Source: Ziziphus jujuba
Taxonomy: Eukaryota; Streptophyta; Magnoliopsida; Rosales; Rhamnaceae
NCBI RefSeq assembly: GCF_031755915.1
Contig: NC_083390.1
Location: forward strand, 26,671,001 to 26,735,000
Reading direction: 5' to 3'
DNA length: 64,000 nt
Part shown: positions 1 to 10,683 of the stretch, piece by piece
Position numbering within the stretch: position 1 is the stretch's first letter
How the letters are laid out: every line of letters starts with the position of its first letter
Program-made: the position numbers and the translations under genes
The notes under the pieces: model-generated
What the model saw: the letters and a program-made list of their open reading frames with translations, nothing else
What the model was told of the DNA's origin: nothing
Databases searched by the model: none

Positions 1-202
1 ATCTATGACAAAGATATTTTTTGTCATAATTACATGCTCTTTCGATGACAAATTACATAGTTTACCATTAAACTGCTTTGTGACTGGTCTATCACAGCAA
101 ACACAAGACGATCTAATTTTGCCACCTAAATGTAATAAGGTGACAAAAATGGCCCTTACGTGACAAATTAGTTGTGTAGTTGTTGCCCAAATTTTTTTAT
201 AG
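1..202. mobile_element. C0: terminal fragment of a CACTA-like DNA transposon
   Basis: The stretch ends in TTTTTTTATAGTG. Read on the other strand this is CACTATAAAAAAA, which resembles the CACTA-class terminal inverted repeat. Inside it a short TGACAAA/TTTGTCA motif recurs several times in both orientations, as is usual for subterminal binding repeats of this class. The copia reading frame P1 begins soon after. The opposite end lies before the window, so the element cannot be closed and no target duplication can be confirmed. A MITE derived from the same class is equally possible. Confidence 0.45.
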
Positions 203-299
203 TGTATTTGATAAACTTAATCATAGTGCCATAGATTGCTAGTATAGATTTGATCATTCATATATCAAAGATAACATCCCAAAAACACTAGCAACACTC

Positions 300-1616
300 A
301 ACATTGCAAACAACTCCAATCCACTTCTATGTAGATTCGGGTGCCACTGCACACATGATAAATGACAATGGTAAAATAAGTAATTCTTATCCTTGTGAAG
401 GTAGATAGTATATATGTCGGCAAAGGGAATAGCCTTGCAATATCTCACATTGGTAATGCTAAACTAAAAACTGAAAATGGATGTTTAGATCTTCAAAATG
501 ATCTTGTAGTTACAGAATTGAAAAAGAACCTCTTATGAATTAGTTAACTAATAACAGATAATGATTGTATTTTTGAATTCTCATCTAATGGTTTTATGAT
601 AAAGGACTACAATCAAAGAATCATAGCAATAGGGTATAAGAAGGGAAAGCTGTACATTCTGAATGAAGGAAAGCATCATGCTTTAAGTGCAACAAACCCC
701 TCGACAAATCTTTGGCACCAACGCTTAGGACATCCTAGTTTAAGGGCTTTAAAAAGTTTACATTCCAATAACGTTATTACTGTTTTCAGCTGGATAAATA
801 AGTTTAGTGTTTGTACTAGTTGTTAATTAGGGAAGAGCTGCAAACTTCCTTTTTCTTTATCTAATAAAATTTCATTGTTTCTTGTAGAAAAGATCCATTG
901 TGATATTTGGGAGCCTCAACATTTTCCACATAAAAATACCGTTTCTATGTTGCTTTCATTGATGATTATTCTAGGTACACTTGGCTATTTCCTTTGCATA
1001 AAGAATTAGAATGTTTTGAATGTTTCGAATGTTTCCTTAAATTTCAAAGAATAGAAGAGAACCAATTCGACAAATGAATTAAAATTCTTCAGAGTGATGG
1101 AAGAGGTAAGTTTATATCTTCAGCTTTCAATGAACACTTAGGTAAGCATGGAATTGTTCATCAAATGTCATGTCCAGGAACCTCAGAACAAAATGGGGTT
1201 GCTGAAAGGAAACATAGGCATGTGGTGGAAATGGGTTTAACTATGATGCTCCATGCCAATGTACCCATGAAATTATGGGTGGAAGCTTTCTTAACTACAA
1301 CTTTTCTCATTAATAGATTACATTCATCTGTTTTAAAAACTAAAACCCAATATTTTCTTCTACTTAAAAGGCATCAAGATTATCAATGTTTGAGAGTCTT
1401 TGGTTGCATGTGCTACCCTTATCTTTAGAATTATGCAGTAAATAAATTTTCAAAGAAAACTCTTCCTTGCATCTTCATTGGATACAGCTCCTAACATAAA
1501 GGATTCTGCTGTTTTCATCCAACAACCGATCGGGTTTGCATCAATAGGCATGTTGGTTTTTATGAACAATGTTTTCCATAGTTATCTACCAATATTAACT
1601 CACAAAAACATCTTGA
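300..1616 (+). pseudogene. P1: Ty1/copia polyprotein fragment (protease, integrase zinc domain, integrase core)
   Basis: Decayed copia pol, read in several frames because of indels and stops. Near 335 a retropepsin motif VDSGATAHM carries the catalytic Asp. At 596-826 the GAG-pre-integrase/zinc region shows WHQRLGH and a final CTSC, the HHCC zinc-binding pattern. All three integrase catalytic residues can still be seen: Asp in AFIDDYSRYTW (about 950-985), Asp in LQSDGRGKF (about 1090) and Glu in GVAERKH (about 1200). The frame continues past VFGCMCYPYL to a GFYEQCFP-like stretch near 1555, then is cut by the CACTA element starting at 1617. The gag part, reverse transcriptase and both LTRs are missing. 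Calling it copia rather than gypsy rests on the PR-IN order and motif spellings. Confidence 0.85.
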
Positions 1617-1629
1617 CACTACTAGAAAT
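1617..1629 (+). repeat. CACTA terminal inverted repeat of C1 (left end)
   Basis: CACTACTAGAAAT opens the element. A partner reading ATTTCTAGTAGTG was sought towards 5307 and not found. Confidence 0.65.
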
Positions 1630-1639
1630 GCATTGATAA

Positions 1640-2215
1640 ATGACACAATTAATGCGTTGCACAAAATCAAGATCGATGTATTATGTGGCGTCACCTAATG
1701 TCCTGTCGCTAAATCCATAAGATAACATGCGATGCATTAATAGTGTCGCCTTATCTTAAAAAAATACCGACGATGTAAAACAATGCATCGCTAAACGTTC
1801 AAAGAAAATGCCATGCTACCGAAATGAGTCTCCTATTTTTTGCGTTTTTAGCAATGCATTTAAAATAGTGTAAGATTTAGTAGATGACTTTTAATGATAC
1901 ATTTAACAAATGCATTAGATTTTATATTCGCCTTTTAGCGATGCTTTTAAAAAATGCGTCAAATTTGATGTTCCACTTTTAGAGACGCATTTCTGTAAAG
2001 TCTCACCCTTTATCTTGATCATGTAGCGACGTTGTATGAAACAGTCGCTAAAATATCTTTTAGCAATTGTTTTTTAAAGCGTTGCTAAATATATTTTGCT
2101 AAGGTGTCACTAAAAAAGCCAGTGAAAGGAGACTCTTCGGAAAACGTCATTAAAGGTGGAAAAACAATGTCACCCAATATGTTAGGCGACACTGTTTGTT
2201 TTAATGCATTGCCCT
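1640..2215. repeat. Subterminal repeat region of C1, left
   Basis: Short units carrying variants of GCGACGCATTT and its complement AAATGCGTCGC alternate in direct and inverted orientation, each able to fold into a small hairpin. In CACTA elements such repeats bind the element-encoded DNA-binding protein. They are more mutated here than in the 29-32 kb array. Confidence 0.6.
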
Positions 2216-2759
2216 TTTTTTTTTTAATTTGCTTATTTTTAATTTTTTAAAAATTGATTAAAATAGTAAAAATATTAAAATAATTAAAATACAAAAAAAC
2301 TAAAACTAGCTTCACCCAAAATAATTAGAATACAAAAATTTAAAATAAATATTTCCATAACAAAATAATTATCAAATAAGTTAAATATTATCTCATTGAC
2401 ATATTTTTACATAATTTGGTAAACTATTGTATGTGCAAAAGCAAGTTCAATATTAATTAAACTTCCATGAATGTATACTCGTTCAGATGGAAGTTGACAT
2501 CCTTTTCTTGACGATATTACACCCTTATACTGCATATGAAAAATTAAAAAAGTTAGTAACACTTGTGTGAAATAAATAAATATTAATTATTATTAAATTA
2601 TGTAATTTAGTAAATGAAAAATTAAAGAATATTACCATTGTTCTTAAGATTTGGCGAGACACATTTCTCCTAATTAAAAGTGGAAAACTCACAATGAAGC
2701 GGATTAGAAAATTAATTAAATGAATAATAATAAATGTCATAAATATTACTTAAAACATA

Positions 2760-2990
2760 AGTAATAAATCTACGTATCCCCTCATAGTCATTATGAACAT
2801 AGCCACTCTCACATTCATCCTCATTATCAAATTCATCGACACTTACTGTATGACAAATGGATTGTGAGCCATCGTAGTATCTCCAAGAACATCTTCTTCA
2901 ACAAAAATACGATGTCGTGGTGAAGTTAAAATAAGAGACCATCTCGAATCAAGTTGATCTTCAACATAAAATGCTTGTTAAACTTAGCAA
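2760..2990 (-). pseudogene. CACTA transposase C-terminal remnant (DUF4216 tail)
   Basis: On the minus strand a short stretch reads FYVEDQLDSRWSL followed by an acidic tail. This matches the end of the DUF4216 domain at the C-terminus of TNP2-type CACTA transposases, and the same stretch exists in C2 at about 42350-42420 and in C3 at about 51100-51200. No catalytic domain is present. Indels interrupt the frame. The piece is too short to judge apart from its two better-preserved relatives. Confidence 0.6.
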
Positions 2991-3429
2991 AACAATGTCA
3001 AGCAATATCACAAACAAAATATCTACAAAAGCAAGATTAAGAAAATCCAATGAACCTCACCTGCGGTTAAAATGAAAAAAAAAAAAAAAAAAAACCAACC
3101 CACTACATGTCTTCGCCAACCACAAAGAAAAAAGAAACTCACCTAAACAATGGAGATGAAGAAAGTAGAAACCCAGCTAACCACGAAGGTAACACAGAGA
3201 AACCCAGCTTCCAACGGCAACGTAGGCAAATGAAAAATGAAACCCAAAATATCCCACTCTTCAAATCTCTCTAAGATTGCTTCCAAATCTAATATCTATT
3301 AGGTAGTGTACTTGATGTAGTTTTAGAAAAGAAAATGGATTCAAAGGTGCACGTAAAATTTTTAAAATGCACCAAAAATTTTCAGAAAATAGCAAAAAGG
3401 AAACCCTTCTGAAGATGCTTTTTTAATTT

Positions 3430-5307
3430 TTTTAATTAAGAAAACAGACGACGCATTTACATCTTAAAGTGTCGCCTGTTCCATCAATGTCTTTGTTTAT
3501 TTATTTTAATTAGTTTTTTACTCTTCATTTAAAAATAAATACTGAAAATATTTCTTATATATGTGAAACAAAATTACCAAAGTGAGAGTTTAGTTATTTT
3601 GTTTTCTAAGTACAATTTACTGTAAAATCTTGTAAATTTTATTTATTTATTTTTTAAAAAAGGGAATAAGCGACACATTTACAGCAGACAACATCACCTC
3701 TTTTAAGTTTTTTTTTTTTTTTAGTTCCTTAATTTGATGGAACATGGGATGCATAAAAAGAAAAAAGAGTCGTCAGATACTTTTTATTTTTCCTTTTTTA
3801 ATAGTTATTAATTTGCTTTTGAAGTACAATTTATTTGCTTTTAAAAGTTGCAAGTACTAATTTTTTTTTTTTAAATTAAGAGAACAGGCGACACATTTAC
3901 AATTAAAAGCGTATCATTTTCTGTCAATTTCATTCTTTTTCTTTGATTAATTTTTTTATTTTTCATCTGTAAATAAACACTGAAAATATTTCTTAAAAGT
4001 GTGAAGCAAAATTTCGAAGATTGCTATTTATTTTTCTGTTTTTCAAGTACACCTTTATTCTTTATAAAATTTGCATGTCTTCTAAAATTTTTGTTTTTTT
4101 TTTTAATTGAGAGAATAGGCAATGCATTTTATTTAAGAAGGGTCACCCATTCTTGAATTGTGGGATCAAGTGACGTATTATGGTCGAAAAGCGTTGCCTG
4201 TTCCATTTTTTTATATTTTCTTTATAATCTTTAAATAGTTTTTTACTTGTTCATCTACAAATATATTCATGACCAATCCAATGAACATAAATTCCATTGA
4301 TCTAAAAATAGAAAACAGTTTTGTCAATGCTATTCTCAATTATTCACATATATGTGTATAGATGAGACACAAAATATCTGAAGACTTAATTTGCAATAGG
4401 GTATTGAATAAAGAATTCTAATTCAACAAGAATTTATTGACCAATTTAGCTACATAAGTATGTTAAATGAGCTTTACTTTCATGTATTTATGTTCAATGA
4501 TAGCTTACTTGTTTTTAAAAATTGAAAGTCTATTAAATTGCTTTTTTTAAAAATTAAAAAATTAAAAAATTGAAGGAACATACGATGCAATCCCATCCAA
4601 AAGCGTCGCCTATTCCATGTTTTATTTTTTTAATCTTTAATTATTTTTTTGATTACTCATCTACAAATTAAAAAAAAGCATATTTGAAAAATAAAAAAAA
4701 ATTACTAAAAACAACTTTCAAATTAAAAAAAAGGTAAAAACTGGTTCGGTGAAAAGGCGACGTATTTGTTGAAAAAGGGGTTGCCTATTCCTATATTTGG
4801 TGACCATTTTCTAAAAACGTGTCGCCTATTTTATATTAAACATCCTCCAAAATTTGCAAGTCTCTTAAAGTAAATTGTATTTTTGTATTTTTAAAAAATG
4901 CATCACCTAAAACTATATTAGTTATTTCTTGTTGCGTTATTTACATCCAAGTCATTTGGTCTGGTGGTGTGGTAATTTCTTAATAGTGTAAGAGGTTCTG
5001 GGTTCAATACTTGGCATGGCCCAATCTAATTTTATTTGTTTTATGGGTTTGTACAGGAGTAAATAAAAAAATTAAAAAAAAAAAAGAAAAGGGGATGATG
5101 CGTCGCCTAAAACTATATTAGCTATTTCTTGGTTCAATTCTTGGATGGCCTTATCTGATTTTGTTTTTTTATGGATTTGTACATGTGTAAATAAAAAAAT
5201 TGAAAAAAAAAAAGAAAAAGAAAAGGCGACGCATTTGTTCAAAAATGTGTCGTCTATTCCTTTATTTGACAACTCTTTTTGAAAAAAATGCATCGCCTAA
5301 AACTATA
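3430..5307. repeat. Subterminal repeat region of C1, right
   Basis: Repeated units with GGCGACGCATTT or GCGACACATTT facing their complements, separated by long A and T runs. The last two units (about 4897-5096 and 5097-5296) are a roughly 200-bp tandem duplication. Each begins with CACCTAAAACTATATTA or GCCTAAAACTATATTA and ends in an A-rich run. A third copy of that start lies at 5295-5307 and is cut at the plastid junction. Confidence 0.65.
4940..5092 (+). repeat. Possible SINE remnant (tRNA-like promoter boxes and A-rich tail)
   Basis: GGTCTGGTGGTGTGG followed about 40 bp later by AGGTTCTGGGTTCAATAC resembles RNA polymerase III A and B boxes of a tRNA-derived SINE. The unit ends in an A-rich run. 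The tail half recurs in the neighbouring tandem copy at about 5133-5215. The boxes diverge from consensus and no target duplication was found, so this could also be ordinary CACTA subterminal sequence. Confidence 0.3.
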
Positions 5308-5711
5308 TTATTCACGACTTTCAGTATCTTATCGATGGCTTCTCTTGCATTACCGGGCATGAGCGATTTTGTTATAGAATTGATAGTATTTTTTGGAATA
5401 CTTACTAGCCAAAAATATCTTTTAACTACAAAAATAGTAATTACTTTTGTAATGGCAGTTGGAATGATATTAACTCTTATTTACTCATTATCTATGTTAT
5501 GTCAGATGTTCTATGGATACAAGTTGTTTAATGCTCCAAACTCTTTTTTTTTTTTTTTTTTTTTTATTCTGGGCCATGAATGCTATTTGTTTCACTCACT
5601 ATACTACTACCTATAATAGCTATTGGGATTTATCCGGATTTCATTTTCTCACTATCAGTTGATAAGGTCGAAGCTATTCTATCTAATTTTTTTATTGATA
5701 GTTTTCCTTAG
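5308..5711 (+). pseudogene. ndhD: ndhD 3' fragment (plastid NADH dehydrogenase-like subunit 4), plastid-derived
   Basis: About the last 130 codons of ndhD, a membrane subunit of the thylakoid NDH complex. Recognisable stretches are [18 protein letters not shown]-like [24 protein letters not shown] and, in another frame, [14 protein letters not shown] just before the stop at 5709-5711. A T run at about 5543-5565 has expanded and shifted the frame, and a stop follows in the restored frame. The 5' three quarters of the gene are absent because the NUPT begins inside it. An open frame starting at 5200 in CACTA sequence runs into this fragment by chance. Confidence 0.9.
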
Positions 5712-5861
5712 CAAACAAACCAAAACATCAAACAGAAATCCTATGACTGTGAAAATCGTTCGTTGTAAAATAAAAAAATTCTTTTTTCTTCTTGTAAGTT
5801 TAACTAACAAAAATAAAAAAATGAATTGGAATTCTATTTTAACCAGATATGTACGCCATTG

Positions 5862-5904
5862 AGAAACCTTTGAATCATTTATATTACTTGATTCAAAGGT
5901 TTCT
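5862..5904. terminator. Plastid ndhD-ccsA intergenic stem-loop
   Basis: A 16-bp perfect inverted repeat, AGAAACCTTTGAATCA and its complement, separated by 11 nt, sits between the convergent 3' ends of ndhD and ccsA. Plastid genes commonly carry such 3' hairpins that stabilise and define mRNA ends. Both arms are still identical in the nuclear copy, so the insertion or this part of it has not lost pairing. Confidence 0.7.
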
Positions 5905-5993
5905 TAATGACTTACATGAAGTTTTCTTATATATATGCTTACGTTGTCCTAGGTTTGTATTCGTGAAGCCCTTTCTTCAATTCAATTTGATAT

Positions 5994-6947
5994 TTATGTA
6001 GATGAACCATAATGATGCAACCCTATTCCTAATAGATTAACTCCAAAATAGCATCTCCAAATTACAAGAAATCCCATCGATGCCACAATTGTGGAATTTA
6101 CACTTTTAAAATTTGTTCGAGTATGTAAATAAATCGCAAATATGGTCCAAGTAATAAATGCCCAAGTCTCTTTAGGATCCCAATTCCAATATGATCCCCA
6201 TGCTTCATTACCCCACACCGCTCCCGAAAGGATACCTATGGTTAAAAAGATAAACCCAAGGCCAATAATATGATAGCTTCAAAGATCCAATTGTTGAATC
6301 AATTAAGATCTGTGATAATTCCTAGAAGAAAGAAATGAAGTGGTTTGTAAAACATTGTTTCTTTCGTTGACGTATTGAATCTCACCAAAAGAAAGTCGAT
6401 CATTTACAAAATTGTTGCTTTTACTAGAAGTCCTTATTAATTTTTGAAATGTAACGACTAGAAGAGCTATTGATAATAACAATCCGCATAAAAGAGCTGC
6501 ATAGCCTAATACCATCATATTGATGTGCATCATTAACGAATGGGATTGAAGAGTCAGGACTAATACTGCAGATTGATGCATTTCAGTTAAAAGACCCAAA
6601 GTAACAAAACCTTGGGTAAAAATAGCACTTGGGGCGGTTATTGCGTTTAAATTAAAACGATTTTTTTATTTTTTAAAATAGGGAACCAGATGAATAATGA
6701 AATAACTCCATGAAAGAAAGATTAATGATTCATATAAATTACTTAATGGTAAATGTCCCAAATAAATCCACCGGGTAACTAATAATCTTGTTATACAGAA
6801 AAAAGTAGCTATCATGCCCTTTTATGATGAATCATATAGGCCTACGATTTCATCGACTTAGAAGGTTATTAAATGAATTGTAATTACAATTGAAACGATC
6901 GAAAAGGATGTATGAGGTAATATATGCTCTAAAGTTGAAAATATCAC
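5994..6947 (-). pseudogene. ccsA: ccsA (plastid cytochrome c biogenesis protein), plastid-derived
   Basis: Near full-length copy of the gene whose product is a multi-pass thylakoid protein for haem attachment to c-type cytochromes. The haem-handling WWD-type motif reads [18 protein letters not shown] at about 6130-6200. Upstream the segment [18 protein letters not shown] matches the central membrane region. The expected start codon is GTG at 6945-6947, followed by [15 protein letters not shown], so the usual ATG has mutated. Several stops and frameshifts (around 6220-6300 and 6600-6870) split the frame. The final residues (HHYGSST) end at 5994. Length matches the roughly 320-codon plastid gene. 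Confidence 0.92.
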
Positions 6948-7040
6948 AAATTTTTGAAATTAAAAACGGGGTACCTCAATTATAGGAATGGAAATCGGGA
7001 ATTGATTTCATTATAGGACTTCCTTTTTTAGAAGATGCCA

Positions 7041-7120
7041 TGCCACCACTCGGACTCGAACTGAGATGCTCTAGCACTGTTTCCTAAAAGCAATGTGTCT
7101 ATAGATTTCACCATAACGGC
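7041..7120 (-). tRNA. trnL-UAG: trnL-UAG copy (plastid-derived, probably a tRNA pseudogene)
   Basis: An 80-nt cloverleaf-like sequence in its plastid position between ccsA and rpl32. The anticodon loop CTTTTAGGAA keeps anticodon UAG and the T arm GTTCGAGTC is intact. The D-loop has lost the conserved GG pair (ATTGGTAGAC in plastids reads ATCTATAGAC here), and two acceptor-stem pairs have become G-U wobble. Loss of the D-loop GG makes correct folding doubtful. Numbers of substitutions are judged against the general plastid form and not the donor. Confidence 0.85.
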
Positions 7121-8250
7121 TTGTTCGAAATCATAATAACCTATTTTTATTCAATGGTCGAGATTAAAGGAAACAATTTAATGCAATATATTTTAGGAAA
7201 CATTAAAATTGATGATTAAAAAAAACTTTTTGAAATTTTCAAAATTAGGGATTTGAACGTATCATTTTCAACAAGAATCCTTATTTTTCTCAGTATATCA
7301 TTATATTTAGTATTAGGTTGTCAGTTTTATTTAACTTAACACTGGGTTTTTTTTAGAATTTATTAGTTTATGCTCGATTAAACGGGAACAATTGTACCTA
7401 GATATTTCGGACTTCGATCAAAGGATAAAACTCAAAAATGTTCTTTATCTTTATAATGTGCATTTTTTAATGATTCATTTCTCATTTATGGGAATTTATG
7501 AATCTACAAAAAAATTATCCATGAAGAAAAAATCGGTAGAGTCTTTGTATAATCACCTAAAAAGGGTAAAAGGGTTTTTTATTAATTCGGGTGAAAGTTA
7601 GGGATATAGAGTGATATGAACTTAGAGAAATAAGAATTTAGAAAGTGATAAGACACATTTTAAACTTAATCAATTAGTTTTAATGATCTATTATATTAAA
7701 TGATCTATTGATTTTGACTAAAGATATTATACCTGCTCTTCTATATTCTATAGTATTCTAAATATATTAGAATATAAATATATAGTATAAAAATAATATA
7801 AATAAAAAAGAAAAACTTTTGTTATTATTGAATTATCAAATCGATGGGGAAAATAAGAATCCCCACCTTGAAAATTATAAAACATACTAACAAGAAAGGT
7901 GAAATCTTGTGCTTTCTTTTACTCTTTTTTCACACAAAAAAAAAAAGCATTTTTAGTTTTTCCAATTCAGTCAACATAAAATTCTTTATTCGACTATAAG
8001 AGCAAAACAACTTCAATTTATTTAATATTACTATTGATTGGATCAAACCATTAAAGAATATAAATTATTCCTTTTATAAGTTTAATTATTTTAACTTTGA
8101 TAAATTATCAATTTTTTTTATTTTTATAACTTATAAAGTATAAAATAAAAATCAAACTAAAAAAAATTTAAACAAATTCAAAATAAAAAACTGAAACTAG
8201 ATTACGTTTTGAGTTTAAATCGATTAAGATTTTTCCCAATCTTGGATTGT
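7121..8250. other. Plastid trnL-rpl32 spacer
   Basis: AT-rich non-coding plastid spacer between trnL-UAG and rpl32. No gene, and only unconvincing short open frames such as the one at 7392-7601. Confidence 0.7.
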
Positions 8251-8409
8251 TTATTTGTTGCACAAAAAAAATAATTTTGAATTCCTCGTAGAAAGAGATT
8301 TCGCTAGTGAAAAAGCTTTCAATGCTGCCAAATATCCCTTCCTTTTCCAAATATTTTTCCGAATGCGTTTTTTCCTTTCTATAGAGGTGCACTTTTTTGA
8401 AACTGCCAT
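8251..8409 (-). pseudogene. rpl32: rpl32 (plastid ribosomal protein L32), open 52-codon frame
   Basis: Starts with ATG at 8409 ([10 protein letters not shown]) and continues through [12 protein letters not shown] and [13 protein letters not shown] to a stop at 8251-8253, uninterrupted for 52 codons. The family is about 50-60 residues long. The last few residues (FFLCNK) do not match the usual FFVRQ ending, because one extra T in a run of eight shifts the frame near the end. It is therefore nearly but not fully intact. L32 is a plastid large-subunit protein; in some lineages a functional rpl32 has moved to the nucleus, but no transit-peptide sequence precedes this copy. Confidence 0.85.
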
Positions 8410-9672
8410 TAAAAAATTCTAATAGGTTATTCATTACCAGGGTTGGATGTCAAAGACATCTATTGTTCAAAACCAATTGTTCTTTACTATTAATCATAAT
8501 TATCGATCTATTTATTCTCTAGATTGTACTTCTTTTATAAAAAGATGGATCTAGGAAAATCGCATAAAATATTACTAACAACATAAACAATATGGTGGTT
8601 TTTAAAAATTAAATACAAATTTTTTTATTTTTTTTATTTTTTTCTATTCCATACAATTTGATACAACATCTGGAAGGAAGATTTGTATTTATTTTATTGG
8701 TACTCTTATGTCTTCCTTCAAATTGATATCTTCTATATCTATAGAATCTACTATTCAATAGAACTAGAATTGATTAGAGTTGATATGAGAAAAAAAGAAT
8801 ACAAAGAAAAAAACCTGTGCCTGTCTATCTCTGTCTAGTTTTTTTTTTTTTTTTCCCATCATCCAAAATTTTATACATGGAATAAAATACATCAAAATGT
8901 TTAATAACCTAGCCCCTATCTTTATTAAAAATAAAAACTTTAGTAATTTGTTTCTATTAATTATTCATTTTATTTAATTGGTCAAGCTCGATAAATGAGT
9001 AAATCTAATTAAATTTTAAAAATTAGAATGAGACTAGTAGTTAATCTGCAAAAAGATACAGGATAGATGGTTTTATAAAAGCTATTTTAGGAATTGCTTC
9101 TTTAAATTTTATATAAAGTCATGTGTTGGAGTCATAGTTTCTGTCTCATAACCTTTCCGACAAATGTCTTTTATTGGAATAGAAGACAATCAATCGGTTC
9201 AAATTCGTTACTGATTCTAAATAATCCAACTAAAACTAAAATAAATAACTTTTATTTTATGAGTTAAATTGGGGTTATTTATGCTTCACATATTTATGCT
9301 TCATATCACAATAAAAAATTGTTTTTGGTGAAATTTTTTATCCTTGCTCTATATATATAAATAAATTATTGTAATACGTAATACTAATAAAAAATTAATT
9401 TTTCATTTTTTTATATCTTCATAAAACTTGACTTAATAATTTAATAAAAAAACATATTTTTTTCACTAGTAACTTTGTCATATCGTTTGACCAACTCTAA
9501 CCTCTTGATTTGAAATATTTGAGGCGGTTGAGAAAGATTCAGAATAATTAAAGCTAGAAAATTCTATTTCAGTTTTGTATATCTTAACTTTGTTTAATTA
9601 ACTGACCATTTTCAAAAGAAATAAAAGTCGGTAAATCAGATACAATTAATTAAGATAAAAAGATTATTTTTT
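8410..9672. other. Plastid rpl32-ndhF spacer
   Basis: AT-rich spacer between the divergently transcribed rpl32 and ndhF. Long T and A runs and short AT repeats; no gene seen. Confidence 0.7.
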
Positions 9673-10683
9673 ATGGAATATAAATATCAATATTCATAGA
9701 TCATACCTTTCATTCCCCTTCTAACTCCTATGTTAATAGGAGTAGGACTTCTACTTTTTCCAACGGTAATAAAAAATCTTCGTCATATGTGGGTTTTTCT
9801 TAGTGTTTTACTGTTAAGTATAGTTATGATTTTTTCCGCCCATATATTTATTCAACAAATAAATAACAGTTTTATTTCTCTATCTGTATGGTCTTGGACC
9901 ATCAATAATGATTTTTCTTTAGAATTTGGCTATTTAATTGATCCACTTACTTCTTTTATGTTAGTATTAATCGCTACTATTGGAATTATGGTTCTTATTT
10001 ATAGTGATAATTATATGTCTCATAATCAGGGATATTTGAGATTTTTTGCTTATATGAATTTTTCTAATACCTCAATGTTAGGATTAGTTACTAGTTTAAA
10101 TTTGATACAATTTTTTTTTTTTTTTGGGGAATTAGTTGGAATGTGTTCTTACCTATTAATAGGTTTTTGGTTCACCCGACCTATTGCGGCAACTGCTTGT
10201 CAAAAGGTGTTTGTAACTAATCGTGTAGGGGATTTTAGGTTATTATTAGGAATTTTATGTTCTTGATTGGATAATGGGTAGTTTAGAATTTAGGTATTTG
10301 TTTGAAATATTCAATGCGTGGTTGATAATAATGAAGTTGATTTTTTAGTTGTTACTTTGTGTGCCTGTCTATTATTTGCTGGTGCAGTTGCTAAATCTGC
10401 CCAATTCCCCCTTCATGTATGGTTACTCGATGCTATAGAAGGACCTACCCCTATTTCTGCTTTTATACACACTGCTACTATGGTAGCAACCGGAATTTTT
10501 CTTGTAGCTCAGCTTCCCCCGCTTTACATAGTTATACCTTTCATAATGAATCTAATAGCTTTTATTTTGATAATAACATTACTTTCAGAAGCCACTTTAG
10601 CTTTTGCTCAAAAAGATATTAAGAGGGGTTTAGCTTATTCTACAATGTCTCAATTAGGTTATATGATGTTGGCTTTAGGTATG
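9673..10683 (+). pseudogene. ndhF: ndhF 5' part (plastid NDH subunit 5), split by a retrotransposon
   Basis: Begins at ATG 9673, where a stop occurs after eight codons, and runs as recognisable ndh[57 protein letters not shown], then after a damaged stretch at 10250-10320 [12 protein letters not shown] and [21 protein letters not shown]. The reading breaks exactly at 10683 where gypsy G1 begins. The gene continues at 19109. NdhF is a proton-pumping membrane subunit of the thylakoid NDH complex. The stops at codon 9 and around 10264 show that the copy was inactive whether or not it had been split. Confidence 0.93.
10679..10683. repeat. Target-site duplication GTATG, left
   Basis: GTATG directly precedes TGATACG of the first LTR and is repeated at 19109-19113. 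Five-bp duplication is usual for LTR-retrotransposon integrase. Confidence 0.9.

Larger units (their letters stand above)
1617..5307 (-). mobile_element. C1: CACTA (En/Spm-like) transposon, deletion derivative
   Basis: The left end is CACTACTAGAAAT, a textbook CACTA terminal repeat, set into copia P1. Subterminal regions on both sides are packed with inverted copies of a GCGACGC/GCGTCGC core. The middle holds only the C-terminal tail of a TNP2-like transposase, on the minus strand, so the element could not move by itself. No right-hand terminal repeat is present: the plastid insertion starts at about 5308 immediately after a subterminal unit, so the right end was lost or displaced there. The segments at 2216-2739 and 2991-3429 show no recognisable coding signal; the second resembles the transposase leader region of C2 and C3. 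Confidence 0.7.

Noticed and set aside
2525..2740. 71-codon Phe/Ile-rich minus-strand frame in C1
   Set aside because: AT-rich composition; no match to CACTA proteins that I can see.
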